From Lewinella sp. JB7 (GTDB lineage: Bacteria; Bacteroidota; Bacteroidia; Chitinophagales; Saprospiraceae): DNA of 64,000 nucleotides. Positions 8,610 to 18,251 of the stretch are shown here, piece by piece. The first letter of the stretch is position 1. Each line of letters starts with the position of its first letter. The position numbers and the translations under genes are program-made. A model generated the notes under the pieces. The model was not told the DNA's origin. It worked only from the letters and a program-made list of their open reading frames with translations, and made no database searches. The stretch lies in contig NZ_JANCTD010000002.1 of assembly GCF_024297185.1 (NCBI RefSeq), positions 62,001-126,000 on the forward strand. Reading direction: 5' to 3'.

Positions 8610-10265
8610 ATGCAGGCAACCCAGGAACGCCGGGCCAAGATCGATCGCTTGGCCGACACTCACTTCGACCTTCTCGTAATCGGCGGGGGCATTACCGGGG
8701 CGGGCGTCGCTCTTGACGCCGGCAGTCGCGGACTCTCGGTAGCCCTGATCGAACGCAACGATTTTGCCTCGGGCACCAGTTCCAAGTCAACCAAACTCAT
8801 CCACGGGGGACTGCGGTACCTGAAGAACCTGGAGATCGGACTGGTGCGGGAGGTTGGACAGGAACGCGCCGTGGTTCACCGACTGGCCCCCCACCTGGTG
8901 CGGCCCGAAAAGATGCTGCTCCCCCTGGTGGAAGGCGGATCCCTGGGTAAGCTCACCACCAGCATGGCACTATGGGTCTACGACTTTCTGGCCGACGTGG
9001 AGGGAGAGGACAAGCGGGTAATGCTCACCAAGGAGGAAACGCTGAAAACGGAGCCCCTACTGCGGGAAGACATCCTGACGGGTGGAGGATTTTATGCCGA
9101 GTACCGTACCGACGACGCGCGACTCACCATCGAGAACATCAAGACCGCCGAACGCCACGGGGCCCTGGCGGCGAATTACGTCGAGGCCACCGGCTTCGGC
9201 TACGACGAAGACCACCGCATCAACGCCGTGCACTGCCGCGACCGGTTCGACGGCCAGGAGTTGACCATCAGTTGCGATCACGTGATCAGCTCCGCCGGCC
9301 CCTGGGTGGACGATCTGCGCAAGATCGATAAGAGCATGAATAACAAACGCCTCTTTCTATCGAAGGGCGTACACATCGTCGTAGCGCGGGAGCGCCTGCC
9401 CCTGGCCCACGCCTGCTATTTCGACGTGGCCGACGGGCGGATGCTGTTCGCCATTCCCCGCCTGCGCTGCACCTACATCGGGACCACCGACACACCGTAC
9501 AAGGGGGATCCGACGGCCGTGCCCGTGCACCTTGAGGACGTCGAGTACCTGCTGCGGGCGACGAACGAGGTCTTTCCTACGGTCGACCTCAAGGTGGAAG
9601 ACGTCGAGAGCAGTTGGGCCGGCGTGCGCCCCCTCATCTTCGAGGAGGGTAAATCGGCGGGGGAGATGTCGCGGAAGGACGAGATCTTCGAAAGCGATTC
9701 CGGGCTGCTGAGCATTGCCGGCGGCAAACTCACCGGCTACCGGAAGATGGCCGAACGGGTCGTGGATCGCCTCGGCAAGCAACTGCACGAGGAAGGGGAG
9801 GACCTGGAAAAAAACACGACGCGAGACATCGTCCTCACTGGCGGTCCCTTCCGCGATTTTGCCGAGGTACTAGCGTACGAGAAAACCATCGCCGATATGC
9901 TGGAGGCCGTCAGTCTGGCCCCCGACCGCGCCGCCTACCTGGTGGCGAACTACGGCAAGCAAACCCCCGAGATCATCGAACTCGCGGCCGGGCGCGGCGA
10001 GACGACCGACGTGGGCCGACTGGCCGCCGCCGAAGCCGAGTGGTGCATCAAAAATGAATTGGCGCTGTATCCGCTGGACTGGGTGGAGCGGCGCTCCGGG
10101 CGACTCTACTTCGACATGCCGAGCATCCGCCCCGTGCTGGACGAGGTCCTCGGAGTCTTCGCCACCGCTTACGGGTATACCGAGGCGGATACCGCACGGG
10201 AGCGGCAGCGGGTGGAGGAGGCCATCGCCTGGGTAAGCACCTTCGAGCCCGCCGATAACAATTGA
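8610..10265 (+). CDS. glpD: Aerobic glycerol-3-phosphate dehydrogenase
   Basis: The 551-aa flavoprotein would oxidise sn-glycerol-3-phosphate to dihydroxyacetone phosphate and pass electrons to the quinone pool at the inner face of the cytoplasmic membrane. The FAD-binding fingerprint is FDLLVIGGGITGAGVALDAG, followed by FASGTSSKSTKLIHGGLRYL, both diagnostic of GlpD. The middle carries the CTYIGTTDTPYKGDP segment, and the C-terminal DAO_C-like helical domain ends near EEAIAWVSTF. Length is normal. The ATG at 8610 is chosen because FAD binding starts about 20 residues later. No glpF or glpK is adjacent. Confidence 0.92.
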   Translation: MQATQERRAKIDRLADTHFDLLVIGGGITGAGVALDAGSRGLSVALIERNDFASGTSSKSTKLIHGGLRYLKNLEIGLVREVGQERAVVHRLAPHLVRPEKMLLPLVEGGSLGKLTTSMALWVYDFLADVEGEDKRVMLTKEETLKTEPLLREDILTGGGFYAEYRTDDARLTIENIKTAERHGALAANYVEATGFGYDEDHRINAVHCRDRFDGQELTISCDHVISSAGPWVDDLRKIDKSMNNKRLFLSKGVHIVVARERLPLAHACYFDVADGRMLFAIPRLRCTYIGTTDTPYKGDPTAVPVHLEDVEYLLRATNEVFPTVDLKVEDVESSWAGVRPLIFEEGKSAGEMSRKDEIFESDSGLLSIAGGKLTGYRKMAERVVDRLGKQLHEEGEDLEKNTTRDIVLTGGPFRDFAEVLAYEKTIADMLEAVSLAPDRAAYLVANYGKQTPEIIELAAGRGETTDVGRLAAAEAEWCIKNELALYPLDWVERRSGRLYFDMPSIRPVLDEVLGVFATAYGYTEADTARERQRVEEAIAWVSTFEPADNN

Positions 10266-10298
10266 CGGTTGGCCTTGTTAGGCGGTAAACGCAGCCGT

Positions 10299-10763
10299 AT
10301 GACTTCGGAGGTATCCATTTTTCAGCGCCGGATCGATCCGGTCCTGCAGGCGGGAGTGGTCCTGGCCATCGTATTGGTGGTCGATCTGTTCAGCCTCATC
10401 ATTGCCGGTACGAACACGGTCGGCGTGAGTAACCGTTTTCCCTGGCTGTGCGCGGCGAGTTTCATGCTCTTCTTTGCCCTGTTTAACGCCGTTATGAGTG
10501 CCGCCGTACCCAATACCGCCAAGTACTGGGGGCGGAGTCTGTACAGTTTTATGGGACTGGCCCTCGGCGCCGGACTGCTGGCCTGGGCCTTCAGCGGCTT
10601 GACCATTTCCGAAGCCGGATCGTACCGCTGGATCTACCTGGTAGTCACGGTGGGCTACCTGGTGTTTCTGGGTATGATTTCTCTCATCAAGAACGTGGTC
10701 AATTTTGCCCAGCGGGAAGAATGGAACAAACCCCGGCCGAAAAACCGCCGGCGGGAAGACTGA
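10299..10763 (+). CDS. Small four-helix membrane protein, unknown function
   Basis: The product (154 aa from the ATG at 10299; a TTG at 10269 is also possible) has four hydrophobic segments: VLQAGVVLAIVLVVDLFSLI, FPWLCAASFMLFFALFNAV, LYSFMGLALGAGLLAWAF and YRWIYLVVTVGYLVFLGMI. It ends in a very basic tail (RPKNRRRED). I do not recognise the family. It lies between glpD and mutS2 on the same strand with short gaps, so it may be co-transcribed, but nothing ties it to either. An inner-membrane location is the only supported statement. Confidence 0.65.
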   Translation: MTSEVSIFQRRIDPVLQAGVVLAIVLVVDLFSLIIAGTNTVGVSNRFPWLCAASFMLFFALFNAVMSAAVPNTAKYWGRSLYSFMGLALGAGLLAWAFSGLTISEAGSYRWIYLVVTVGYLVFLGMISLIKNVVNFAQREEWNKPRPKNRRRED

Positions 10764-10818
10764 CCAACCATACCCGGTGCTCGGGGGTTATCCTTATTTC
10801 CAGCTTGTGTTATATTCT

Positions 10819-13206
10819 ATGCAGTTACTCCCCGAGGATACCTACGAAAAACTCGAATTTGACAAGGTGCTCGCCCTGCTCGAGCGGCAGTGTAACGGTG
10901 AAATCGGGCGACGAGCCGCCCGGGAGCTTCGCCCGTCCCTCAAGGTGACGGAGGTCAACCGGTGGCTCGACGAAGTTTTGGAATTTCGGCAGGGGACCGA
11001 CGAACGCAATATGTTCACGGTCGGTGCTTACGACGACATTAGTGAGGAGTTGCGCGCGCTGCGCGTGGAAGGTTACGTACTGGTAGAAAGCGGACTGGCG
11101 AAGCTCAACGTTCTGCTCCTGCAGGCAAAGCAGATCTTTCAGTTTTTCGGGACTTCCTCCCGACAGAGCGCCTACGAAAAATTGTACGCCATCGTGCGTC
11201 AGGTCGAATACGTACCGGAACTGTCCGCCGCGATCGAAGGCGTGATCGACGCGGAGGGCACCATTCGCTCGGACGCCTCCGAGGAATTATCCCGGATACG
11301 GAGGCTCATCGGCAGTAAGCAGCGGGAGGTGGAAAAAACCTTCCGCGCGGTCATCGAAAAGTACCGGCGCGCGGGTTACCTCAGCGATACGGTCGAGAGT
11401 TTCCGCAACGGCCGGCGGGTCCTGACGATCCCCAGCGAGCACAAACGGCAGATTCGCGGAATTATTCACGACGAATCAGCGACCGGAAAAACCGCCTACA
11501 TCGAGCCCGACGAAGTCATCGGCATTAACAACGACATTTTTGATCTCCAGCAGGAGGAGCGACGAGAGATCTACCGGATTCTCCGGGAGCTGTCGGCGGT
11601 TCTGCGTCCCTACGTCGACCAAATCACGGCTTACCGCGATCTGATCGCCTATTTCGACGTCGTGCAGGCTAAGGCCGGGCTCGCGCGCCAGATGAAAGCC
11701 GAACGGCCCCGCGTGACCCACAAGCCGCGGATCGGAATCAAGGACGGCCGCCACCCCTTGCTCTATCTCAAGAATAAACAGTACGGAAAACGGACGGTCC
11801 CCTTCGACCTGAAACTGAAGGGTAAGAACCGCATCCTGATGCTCTCCGGCCCGAACGCCGGGGGAAAGTCCATTTCCATGAAATCGGTTGGGTTAATCCA
11901 ACTGATGGTGCAATCCGGGATGCTGGTCACGGTCGACGAGGAAAGTGAGTTGGGCATCTTCGAGAAGGTCTTCGCCGACATTGGTGACCAGCAGAGCATC
12001 GAGGACGACCTTTCCACCTATTCGAGTCGCCTGAAGAATGCCCGCGAATTTATTGCCGCCGCGGATGAACGGACGCTGGTTCTGATCGACGAATTCGGCT
12101 CCGGTACCGATCCCGCGCTCGGCGGAGCTATCGCGGAGGGAGTACTGGAAGGGCTCAATCAACGGGGGGTGTTCGGCGTCATAACTACGCACTACAGTAA
12201 CCTGAAGATATACGCCTATAAGACGCCGGGAATCGTAAACGGGGGGATGAACTTCGATAAGGACACGCTATCGCCGACCTACGAGCTGAAGGTCGGACGA
12301 CCGGGCTCCAGTTACGCCTTCGAGATCGCCCAGAAGAGCGGGTTGCCGGCGGACGTACTGGCCCACGCGCGCAAAAGGGCCGGAAAGAACGAACGGGCCG
12401 TCGATCAATTGCTCGTCGATCTGCAACGAGAAAAGCAGGAAACCGAGGAGAAACTGCGGTCGCTGGCCGACAAGCAGAAGACGCTGGATGCCCTGACCCG
12501 CACCTACGAGGAATTGCACCGCGACATCGAGGTCAGGCGCAAACGGCTCAAACTCGAAGCTAAGGAGCAATCTCTGGCCGAGACCGCGAAGTACAATAAG
12601 GAGATGGAAAACCTCATCCGTAAACTGCGGGAGGAAAAGAAGATCGACGAGGCTAAGGAACAGGCGAAAGCACTACGGGAGGAACGGGAAAAAATCAGCG
12701 AAGAGGTCACCGACCTCCGCGAGAACATCTACTACCAGCCCAGCCGGGGCAAGAAACAACGCACGGAATTCAGCGAGGGAGACTACGTCAAGTTACGGAC
12801 CGGCGGTGCCGCGGGGACGATCGAGTCGCTTGACAAAAAGCGGGCCATCGTCATCGTCGGCGACCTACGGCTGACGGTCAATCTCCGCGATCTGGAACTC
12901 GCCGACAACCCGATGACCCTGCGCAAGGAACGTAGCGTCACCAGCGACGTGAGTGGGGTGGCAAGCTTCAGCAACAAGCTCGACGTGCGGGGCATGCGCT
13001 ACGAAGAAGTGTTGCACACCACCCAGGCCTTCGTCGACCAGGCGCTCATGGCCAACGCCAGCCAACTGCGCATCGTGCACGGAAAGGGGAGTGGCGCCCT
13101 TAAGCGGGCCGTACGGCAAAAATTAAACGAATACAATCACGCCTTTCAACTCAGCACCCCCCCGCGGGAGCAGGGTGGGGATGGGGTCACGATCGTAGAC
13201 CTCTAA
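10819..13206 (+). CDS. mutS2: MutS2 family protein (endonuclease MutS2)
   Basis: At 795 aa this has the MutS2 plan: an N-terminal lever/clamp region without the MutS mismatch-binding domain, an ATPase domain around residues 340-560 (Walker A SGPNAGGKS near 347, Walker B LVLIDEFGSGTDP), a long coiled coil rich in Lys and Glu from about 560 to 640, and a C-terminal Smr domain (LDVRGMRYEEVLH, LRIVHGKGSGALKRAV). MutS2 proteins are known to act against homologous recombination, and some rescue collided ribosomes. The ATG at 10819 is chosen because LPEDTYEKLEFDKVL is the usual MutS2 N-terminus. Confidence 0.92.
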   Translation: MQLLPEDTYEKLEFDKVLALLERQCNGEIGRRAARELRPSLKVTEVNRWLDEVLEFRQGTDERNMFTVGAYDDISEELRALRVEGYVLVESGLAKLNVLLLQAKQIFQFFGTSSRQSAYEKLYAIVRQVEYVPELSAAIEGVIDAEGTIRSDASEELSRIRRLIGSKQREVEKTFRAVIEKYRRAGYLSDTVESFRNGRRVLTIPSEHKRQIRGIIHDESATGKTAYIEPDEVIGINNDIFDLQQEERREIYRILRELSAVLRPYVDQITAYRDLIAYFDVVQAKAGLARQMKAERPRVTHKPRIGIKDGRHPLLYLKNKQYGKRTVPFDLKLKGKNRILMLSGPNAGGKSISMKSVGLIQLMVQSGMLVTVDEESELGIFEKVFADIGDQQSIEDDLSTYSSRLKNAREFIAAADERTLVLIDEFGSGTDPALGGAIAEGVLEGLNQRGVFGVITTHYSNLKIYAYKTPGIVNGGMNFDKDTLSPTYELKVGRPGSSYAFEIAQKSGLPADVLAHARKRAGKNERAVDQLLVDLQREKQETEEKLRSLADKQKTLDALTRTYEELHRDIEVRRKRLKLEAKEQSLAETAKYNKEMENLIRKLREEKKIDEAKEQAKALREEREKISEEVTDLRENIYYQPSRGKKQRTEFSEGDYVKLRTGGAAGTIESLDKKRAIVIVGDLRLTVNLRDLELADNPMTLRKERSVTSDVSGVASFSNKLDVRGMRYEEVLHTTQAFVDQALMANASQLRIVHGKGSGALKRAVRQKLNEYNHAFQLSTPPREQGGDGVTIVDL

Positions 13207-13227
13207 ACTTCGCCTAAAGCAACGTAT

Positions 13228-14340
13228 ATGGAACTCAGTAAAATTGCCGCCGCCCTCGCGACGGTTACGGACCCGAAGACGGGGCAGGACATCATCACGG
13301 CCAATATGGTCCTCCACCTGAAAGTGGAACCCCCGAATGTATCCTTCACGCTGCAGCTGCCCAAGCTGGAACCCGAGTACAAGCAACAGCTGAACTTCGC
13401 CTGTCAGGAGGCGATTTTGACGGTCTACCCCGAGGCACAGGTCCACGTACATATGCAAAACCCCGCCGCCGCGCCGGGGGCGGGACAGGGTGGGGGCCCC
13501 CAACAGGCTAATCCGCTGCCCCACGTGAAGAACATCATCGCCGTGGCGAGCGGCAAGGGCGGGGTCGGCAAGAGTACCGTTGCCGTCAACCTGGCCCTTG
13601 GGCTGCAGGAACTCGGCGCCGCCGTCGGTTTGCTGGACGCGGACGTCTACGGCCCGTCCGCGCCCACCATGCTCGGACTGCAGGGGCAGAAACCGAAGGT
13701 GGAGAGCATCTACGGCAAACCGAAGATCAAACCGCTTTTCGCCTACGGACTGCCGGTGATGAGTACCGGTTTCGTGGTGGACCCCGAGCAGGCCGTGGTG
13801 CTCCGGGGTCCCCGTTTGGCGGGCATCATCCGGCAATTCATCGAGGAGACCGTGTGGCCCCCGCTGGATTACCTCATCGTCGATCTACCCCCGGGAACGG
13901 GTGACGTACAACTCACCCTCGTACAGACCGTGAGCGTTACGGGGGCCGTCCTCGTCACAACCCCCCAGGAAGTAGCACTTGCCGATGCGGTGAAGGCCAT
14001 GAATATGTTCTTCCTGGAAAACGTCAACGTTCCCGTGCTCGGGGTAGTGGAAAATATGGCCTACTTCACGCCGGCCGAACTCCCCGACAACAAGTACTAC
14101 ATTTTTGGTCAGGGCGGCGGTAAGACGCTGGCTAAGAAGAGCAACAGTATGCTTCTCGGTCAGGTACCCCTGGTGCAGTCCATCCGGGAGGGCGGCGACA
14201 GTGGTGAGCCGGCTATCCTGAATAAATCCGATGAGGTAACCCGAGAAGCCTGGCTGAAGGTAGCCCGCAACGTCGCCCGTCAGACCGCCCTGCGCAATGA
14301 GATGATGGGGCCTACCCCGAAGGTGACGGTCCAGTCCTGA
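13228..14340 (+). CDS. Mrp/ApbC family iron-sulfur carrier ATPase
   Basis: An N-terminal MIP18-like (DUF59) domain of about 90 residues precedes a P-loop ATPase with the deviant Walker A VASGKGGVGKST, LLDADVYGPSAPTMLG and IVDLPPGTGDVQLTL. Family members carry and transfer Fe-S clusters as cytoplasmic dimers. The C-terminal CxxC that ligates the bridging cluster in many homologues is absent: after VVENMAYF the sequence reads TPAELPDNKYYIFG, and the only cysteine in the protein is in NFACQEA near residue 59. I believe this variant is usual in Bacteroidota, but that is from memory. The gene follows mutS2 by 21 bases. Confidence 0.88.
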   Translation: MELSKIAAALATVTDPKTGQDIITANMVLHLKVEPPNVSFTLQLPKLEPEYKQQLNFACQEAILTVYPEAQVHVHMQNPAAAPGAGQGGGPQQANPLPHVKNIIAVASGKGGVGKSTVAVNLALGLQELGAAVGLLDADVYGPSAPTMLGLQGQKPKVESIYGKPKIKPLFAYGLPVMSTGFVVDPEQAVVLRGPRLAGIIRQFIEETVWPPLDYLIVDLPPGTGDVQLTLVQTVSVTGAVLVTTPQEVALADAVKAMNMFFLENVNVPVLGVVENMAYFTPAELPDNKYYIFGQGGGKTLAKKSNSMLLGQVPLVQSIREGGDSGEPAILNKSDEVTREAWLKVARNVARQTALRNEMMGPTPKVTVQS

Positions 14341-14343
14341 TGG

Positions 14344-15045
14344 CTAGTCGATAAACGGAGTCAGTACCCGTTGCAGCGCTTCGTTCAGGGCACCAATGGC
14401 CCCGGGAAGATCCCAGGCCGCGCGGTTCCGGCGCTCGACGTAATTGCTGATGGCCCGCAGCTGCAGTGCCTCCACTGCGGCGGCCATGCACGCATAAAAG
14501 AAGGCCGCCCCCTCCATACTCTCCACTTGTACTCCGGGATAAAGTCGACGCCATTCTTCTACTGAATTTTCGGTGCCGGTAGCCCGGTTGACCGTTCCAC
14601 CCGCCACCGTCTCGTAAGGCAGAATGGCGGACGGTCCCGGCGGTATAAGCCACCCGGCCTCATCGAATGGGTGGGCCGGAGCAAATCCGAGGGCGGCGGG
14701 GGATAGCAACTTACCATCCGCGTCTTCCGCACCCAAATCCATCAGCCGGTCGGAGGTAACGTTTACGACCTGACCGATGGACAGGGAGCGGTCGATCGCC
14801 CCGCCGACGCCCGCCTGGATAGCCAGACCCGGAGGGTTTCCGCCGCCGAAGGCCGAACCCAGCGCGAACGCCGTGGTCATCACGCCCAGACCGCCGAACA
14901 GAATCTCAATCTCACAACGAGGGAATCGGAGAACGTTTTCCCGTTGCCCGCTCGCTCGCTCGCGCAACCAGTTCACGGTCGGCACGATTTCGGCGGGTGT
15001 AGCGGCAAGGAGCAGCAATTTCACAGGGCGACTTGGTTGAGGCAT
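14344..15045 (-). CDS. mqnB: Futalosine hydrolase
   Basis: The 233-aa protein belongs to the nucleoside phosphorylase/MTA-SAH nucleosidase fold. MqnB splits futalosine into dehypoxanthine futalosine and hypoxanthine in the alternative menaquinone pathway. Visible signatures are KLLLLAATPAEIVPT at the start, FGGLGVMTTAFALG, IQAGVGGAIDRSLSIGQVV, and the VESMEGAAFFYAC segment with the purine/ribose-binding Glu. The start lies inside the 3' end of the AddA-like gene (25-base overlap), so the two are translationally close. Other mqn genes are not in the window. MTA/SAH nucleosidase is the alternative, but the GGNPPGLAIQAGVGG and DLGAED segments fit MqnB better. Confidence 0.85.
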   Translation of the reverse strand: MPQPSRPVKLLLLAATPAEIVPTVNWLRERASGQRENVLRFPRCEIEILFGGLGVMTTAFALGSAFGGGNPPGLAIQAGVGGAIDRSLSIGQVVNVTSDRLMDLGAEDADGKLLSPAALGFAPAHPFDEAGWLIPPGPSAILPYETVAGGTVNRATGTENSVEEWRRLYPGVQVESMEGAAFFYACMAAAVEALQLRAISNYVERRNRAAWDLPGAIGALNEALQRVLTPFID

Positions 15046-18000
15046 CCGCAGGCCGGTAGGTGGAGGAATGCCGCGGCTACCGGTCTCCCGGAAATGCGTG
15101 TAATTAGTTCGGCTTGAAGTCGCAGTTCGGCGAGTTTGAGCCCTGCCTGGGTTTGGTACTGTTTAGCTCCCAAACACACGTCCTGAATGAGCACACAGGC
15201 TCCCTCGGGCAGGTCCGCCAGAAAGTCAATGCTCGTACTGTACTGTCGCTCCCGCACCTGCCCCCTGAGCGGTACGTTCCGGCGGACATCCGCTTGCGGC
15301 CAGCTGCCCTCCGTGAAATCTTGAAAGGCGTCCGCCACCCGCATGACTTCTTCCGACGGGATCAGGCCCCCGGGCCGAAAGTTCTCCAGGAGCCCCACGA
15401 CTAGTTCTTCCCGAACTTCCATCTGGCTCCCTCGCCCCGGGTCTCCGGCGATGAAGTGACTCAGGCAACGCGCGTACAGCCGCGGATCGGTCGCCGGATC
15501 GGGATCACCCGGGGTGGTGTAGTGGACGGAGCGTTCCACGGCCGCCCCGCCGAAGTGATCCAGCAAAAATGCGTCGTCAACCCACCGGGGGGGATGCGGT
15601 GCCCGCCCCGGCCGTGTCCCGTTAATGAACGGGATAGGCTGGTGCACCATCGGCGACCGCGGCTGACTGGTCGGTTCGGTATAGTGGCGGTTCGTTTTGT
15701 TGACGTCAATGTCTTCCCAGTGAAAGGGAGTCTCCACGGTAGCCGGTTCGAGGACCGTGGTAGGCGTTCCGCCCCGGGCGTACACCCGATCGACCCAGGG
15801 GGCACCGGGTTTTCCCGTGGGAAGAATGAGATAGTCGCGGGCCCGGGTGAACCCGACGTACAGCAGGCGCGCTTCCTCCGCCCGCGCCGCTTCTTCCGCC
15901 TGTCGTTGCCACGTGCTTTCCTCGAGGGCATCGACCCACGGAATGCCCCCGGATAGCCGGTCGTAGGGATTGACCCAGTACCGCAACCACCGATTGGCGA
16001 GCGGTTGCTTCAAGTCGATGGCTGCATCCGGATCGTCCGGAATGACGGCCCGACCCCAGACGCCCGCCCGGAGGCTCTGGTCGAGATTGAAGCAGATCAC
16101 GGCCGGCCATTCCAGACCTTTGCTCCGGTGGTAGGTCATCACGTTTACGGCTTCGGGACGCTCGCCGGCCCCCTGGTGGTCCATACCCTCGCGGATTAGC
16201 TGGTCGAGGTAGAGCAAGTACCCACCCAACGAAGCGGCGCGGTGTTGGCGATGACAGTTGTCTTCGTACGCGACGGCCAATTTTCGGAGCTCGTCGATGT
16301 TACTGAGGCGCTGCTCCCCGTCCCCCCAGGATACGGCAATGCGGCGCAGATCGATCCGTTCGAGAACGATGTTGAGCATTTCACTGGTGGAATGCTCTAA
16401 GGTGATACCGCGCAGTTCTTCCAGTCGCTGCATAAGTTCTTCTTCGCTTCCCCAGAGCGTGCCGTTCCTTTCTTCCGCTAAGAAGGCCAGTCGGTGGTCG
16501 ATGATGTCGGCCAGATCGTGCCGGCACCCGAAAAGCATAATCTCGGCGACCGAAAGGCTATCGCCCCCGGTGAGCATGTACTTCAGACAGGCTAGTAGCA
16601 GGGTCGCCTCGGCCGTCTCCAGCAGCCCCGTACGGGCAATCGCCGCCGGGATGCCCTGCACGGACAAAGCATCCGCCACCGCCGCGCAACCGTAGTTGGA
16701 CCGGCACAGAATAGCGATGTCCCCCGCGCGCAGGGGGCGCTCGTGCTTTTCGTCCTTCGGAAGCACCGGAGGTGGGTTGGCGAGCAATTCCCTGACGGCC
16801 TTCGCTAGGGTAGCTTGCATAAAGGCGATGCTGTGTCTTCCCTTTCCCTCGACTTCGAAGTGCCAGTGCATCAGTCCGCTCTGTTCGCGCAGTTCCGGAC
16901 TCTCCGGCGGAGCGTAGTCCGTACCCGATCGCTTGCGTATCGGATTCAGCGCGACTTCGGCGGGTTGAAATTCGGGGAATGCCCGTACGAACAAACTGTT
17001 GCAGGCGTATACGACGTCCTCCCGGCTGCGCCAACTCGTAGTTTGGATGTTTGCCGAATCAATAGGACCGTTGGCTCGCATGACGGCCGCCATCAACCGG
17101 GGCTCGGCTCCCCGGAAGCCGTAGATCGACTGTTTGGGATCTCCCACCCAGACGCTCTGCTTGGCGAGCTCACTCAGTCGCAGGAAGATGGCCAGCTGGA
17201 TAGGCGAAGTATCCTGAAATTCGTCGACCATCAGTAGGTCCAGCTCCCGGGAGAGGGCCGCGCAGACTCCGGGGTGGTCCAGCAGATTCAGGACCAGCAC
17301 CTCCATATCGGTGTAGTCGATCCGTCCGCGGTTCTTCTTGTAGCGGTCGTATTCCTCAATCGATGCCCGCGCGCAGTCGAAGAGCAAGTCCTGGTACGCG
17401 CGCAGGTCGTCCTGAAAGGCGCCCAGGGCGGCGTGTTGCTGACCGATCTCTACGACCTCGGCTACGAGTTCGCGACTTTTGGCCCCTACCTCGCGTTCGA
17501 ATCGTCCCATTTTGGCGTAGTCCATCCAGGGCAGGTAGTTCCGCTGCTTCAGGGTGCTGAGGGTATTGCGCAGCCACAGGGCGGCCGACTCGCTCTTCTT
17601 CGTGCCGTCGGCCTCATTGGCGTAGATGGCTTCGTAGGTTTCCTTCAGGATACGTTGTACCCGGTTGTGGTACTGATCGAGCGTCAGGGTGGGGTGGCGT
17701 GCGGGCAGGAATTCCGCCAACTTTTCCCAACTGTTGCGTTTGCTGCGGTCGATGTCCGCCGCGCTGAAGTTGTTCCCCCGGATGATCTCCACCAGCCCGA
17801 GGACATCCTTGCGCCAGTTGTACTTTTCACCGTTCCGACTGAGGGCTAGTTTGTCGCACAACAGTTCGATCCGGCGAATTTCGTCGAGACTGATGACCGC
17901 GGCCATACTGAGGTTGAACAGCCGCTGCTCGTCACCGTCGGCGATGATGTCCACCTTAGGGCTCACTCCCGCCTCGTAGGCGAAGCGGCGCAGCAGCTTC

Positions 18001-18251
18001 ACGCCGAGCCCGTGCACCGTACCGATGAGGGCATTGGTGAGTTCGTTCGCCTCGCGGGTCATGCCTTCCCGCAGCAGTTTGACCCGCACCCGTTCCTTCA
18101 GTTCCGCCGCGGCACGCTTGGTAAAAGTGGTGGCGATAATTCCGCTGGGGCGGACGGTGCCGCTGGTCAGGAGACCGGCCATCTCCTGGGTCAGGCGGTA
18201 GGTCTTTCCGCTGCCGGCACCGGCGGAAATGAGTTTTAGGTTCTTAAGCAA
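15021..18251 (-). CDS. UvrD/RecB-type DNA helicase, AddA-like, with degenerate nuclease domain
   Basis: This 1076-aa superfamily 1 helicase has Walker A SAGAGSGKTYRLTQ at residues 9-22, motif II LMVDEFQDTSPIQLA, motif III WVGDPKQSIYGFRGAEP, motif V VMTYHRSKGLEWP and motif VI LLYVGFTRARDYLIL. That order and the size match AddA/RecB, which process double-strand ends for recombination. The C-terminal 130 residues line up with the PD-(D/E)XK nuclease region (STSIDFLADLPEG), but the usual D-x-K strand reads VLIQDVCLG, so metal-dependent cleavage looks lost. The TTG at 18251 is used as start since no ATG or GTG lies upstream in frame and the Walker A follows at once. An AddB partner is not nearby. 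Confidence 0.85.
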   Translation of the reverse strand: MLKNLKLISAGAGSGKTYRLTQEMAGLLTSGTVRPSGIIATTFTKRAAAELKERVRVKLLREGMTREANELTNALIGTVHGLGVKLLRRFAYEAGVSPKVDIIADGDEQRLFNLSMAAVISLDEIRRIELLCDKLALSRNGEKYNWRKDVLGLVEIIRGNNFSAADIDRSKRNSWEKLAEFLPARHPTLTLDQYHNRVQRILKETYEAIYANEADGTKKSESAALWLRNTLSTLKQRNYLPWMDYAKMGRFEREVGAKSRELVAEVVEIGQQHAALGAFQDDLRAYQDLLFDCARASIEEYDRYKKNRGRIDYTDMEVLVLNLLDHPGVCAALSRELDLLMVDEFQDTSPIQLAIFLRLSELAKQSVWVGDPKQSIYGFRGAEPRLMAAVMRANGPIDSANIQTTSWRSREDVVYACNSLFVRAFPEFQPAEVALNPIRKRSGTDYAPPESPELREQSGLMHWHFEVEGKGRHSIAFMQATLAKAVRELLANPPPVLPKDEKHERPLRAGDIAILCRSNYGCAAVADALSVQGIPAAIARTGLLETAEATLLLACLKYMLTGGDSLSVAEIMLFGCRHDLADIIDHRLAFLAEERNGTLWGSEEELMQRLEELRGITLEHSTSEMLNIVLERIDLRRIAVSWGDGEQRLSNIDELRKLAVAYEDNCHRQHRAASLGGYLLYLDQLIREGMDHQGAGERPEAVNVMTYHRSKGLEWPAVICFNLDQSLRAGVWGRAVIPDDPDAAIDLKQPLANRWLRYWVNPYDRLSGGIPWVDALEESTWQRQAEEAARAEEARLLYVGFTRARDYLILPTGKPGAPWVDRVYARGGTPTTVLEPATVETPFHWEDIDVNKTNRHYTEPTSQPRSPMVHQPIPFINGTRPGRAPHPPRWVDDAFLLDHFGGAAVERSVHYTTPGDPDPATDPRLYARCLSHFIAGDPGRGSQMEVREELVVGLLENFRPGGLIPSEEVMRVADAFQDFTEGSWPQADVRRNVPLRGQVRERQYSTSIDFLADLPEGACVLIQDVCLGAKQYQTQAGLKLAELRLQAELITRISGRPVAAAFLHLPACGCLNQVAL

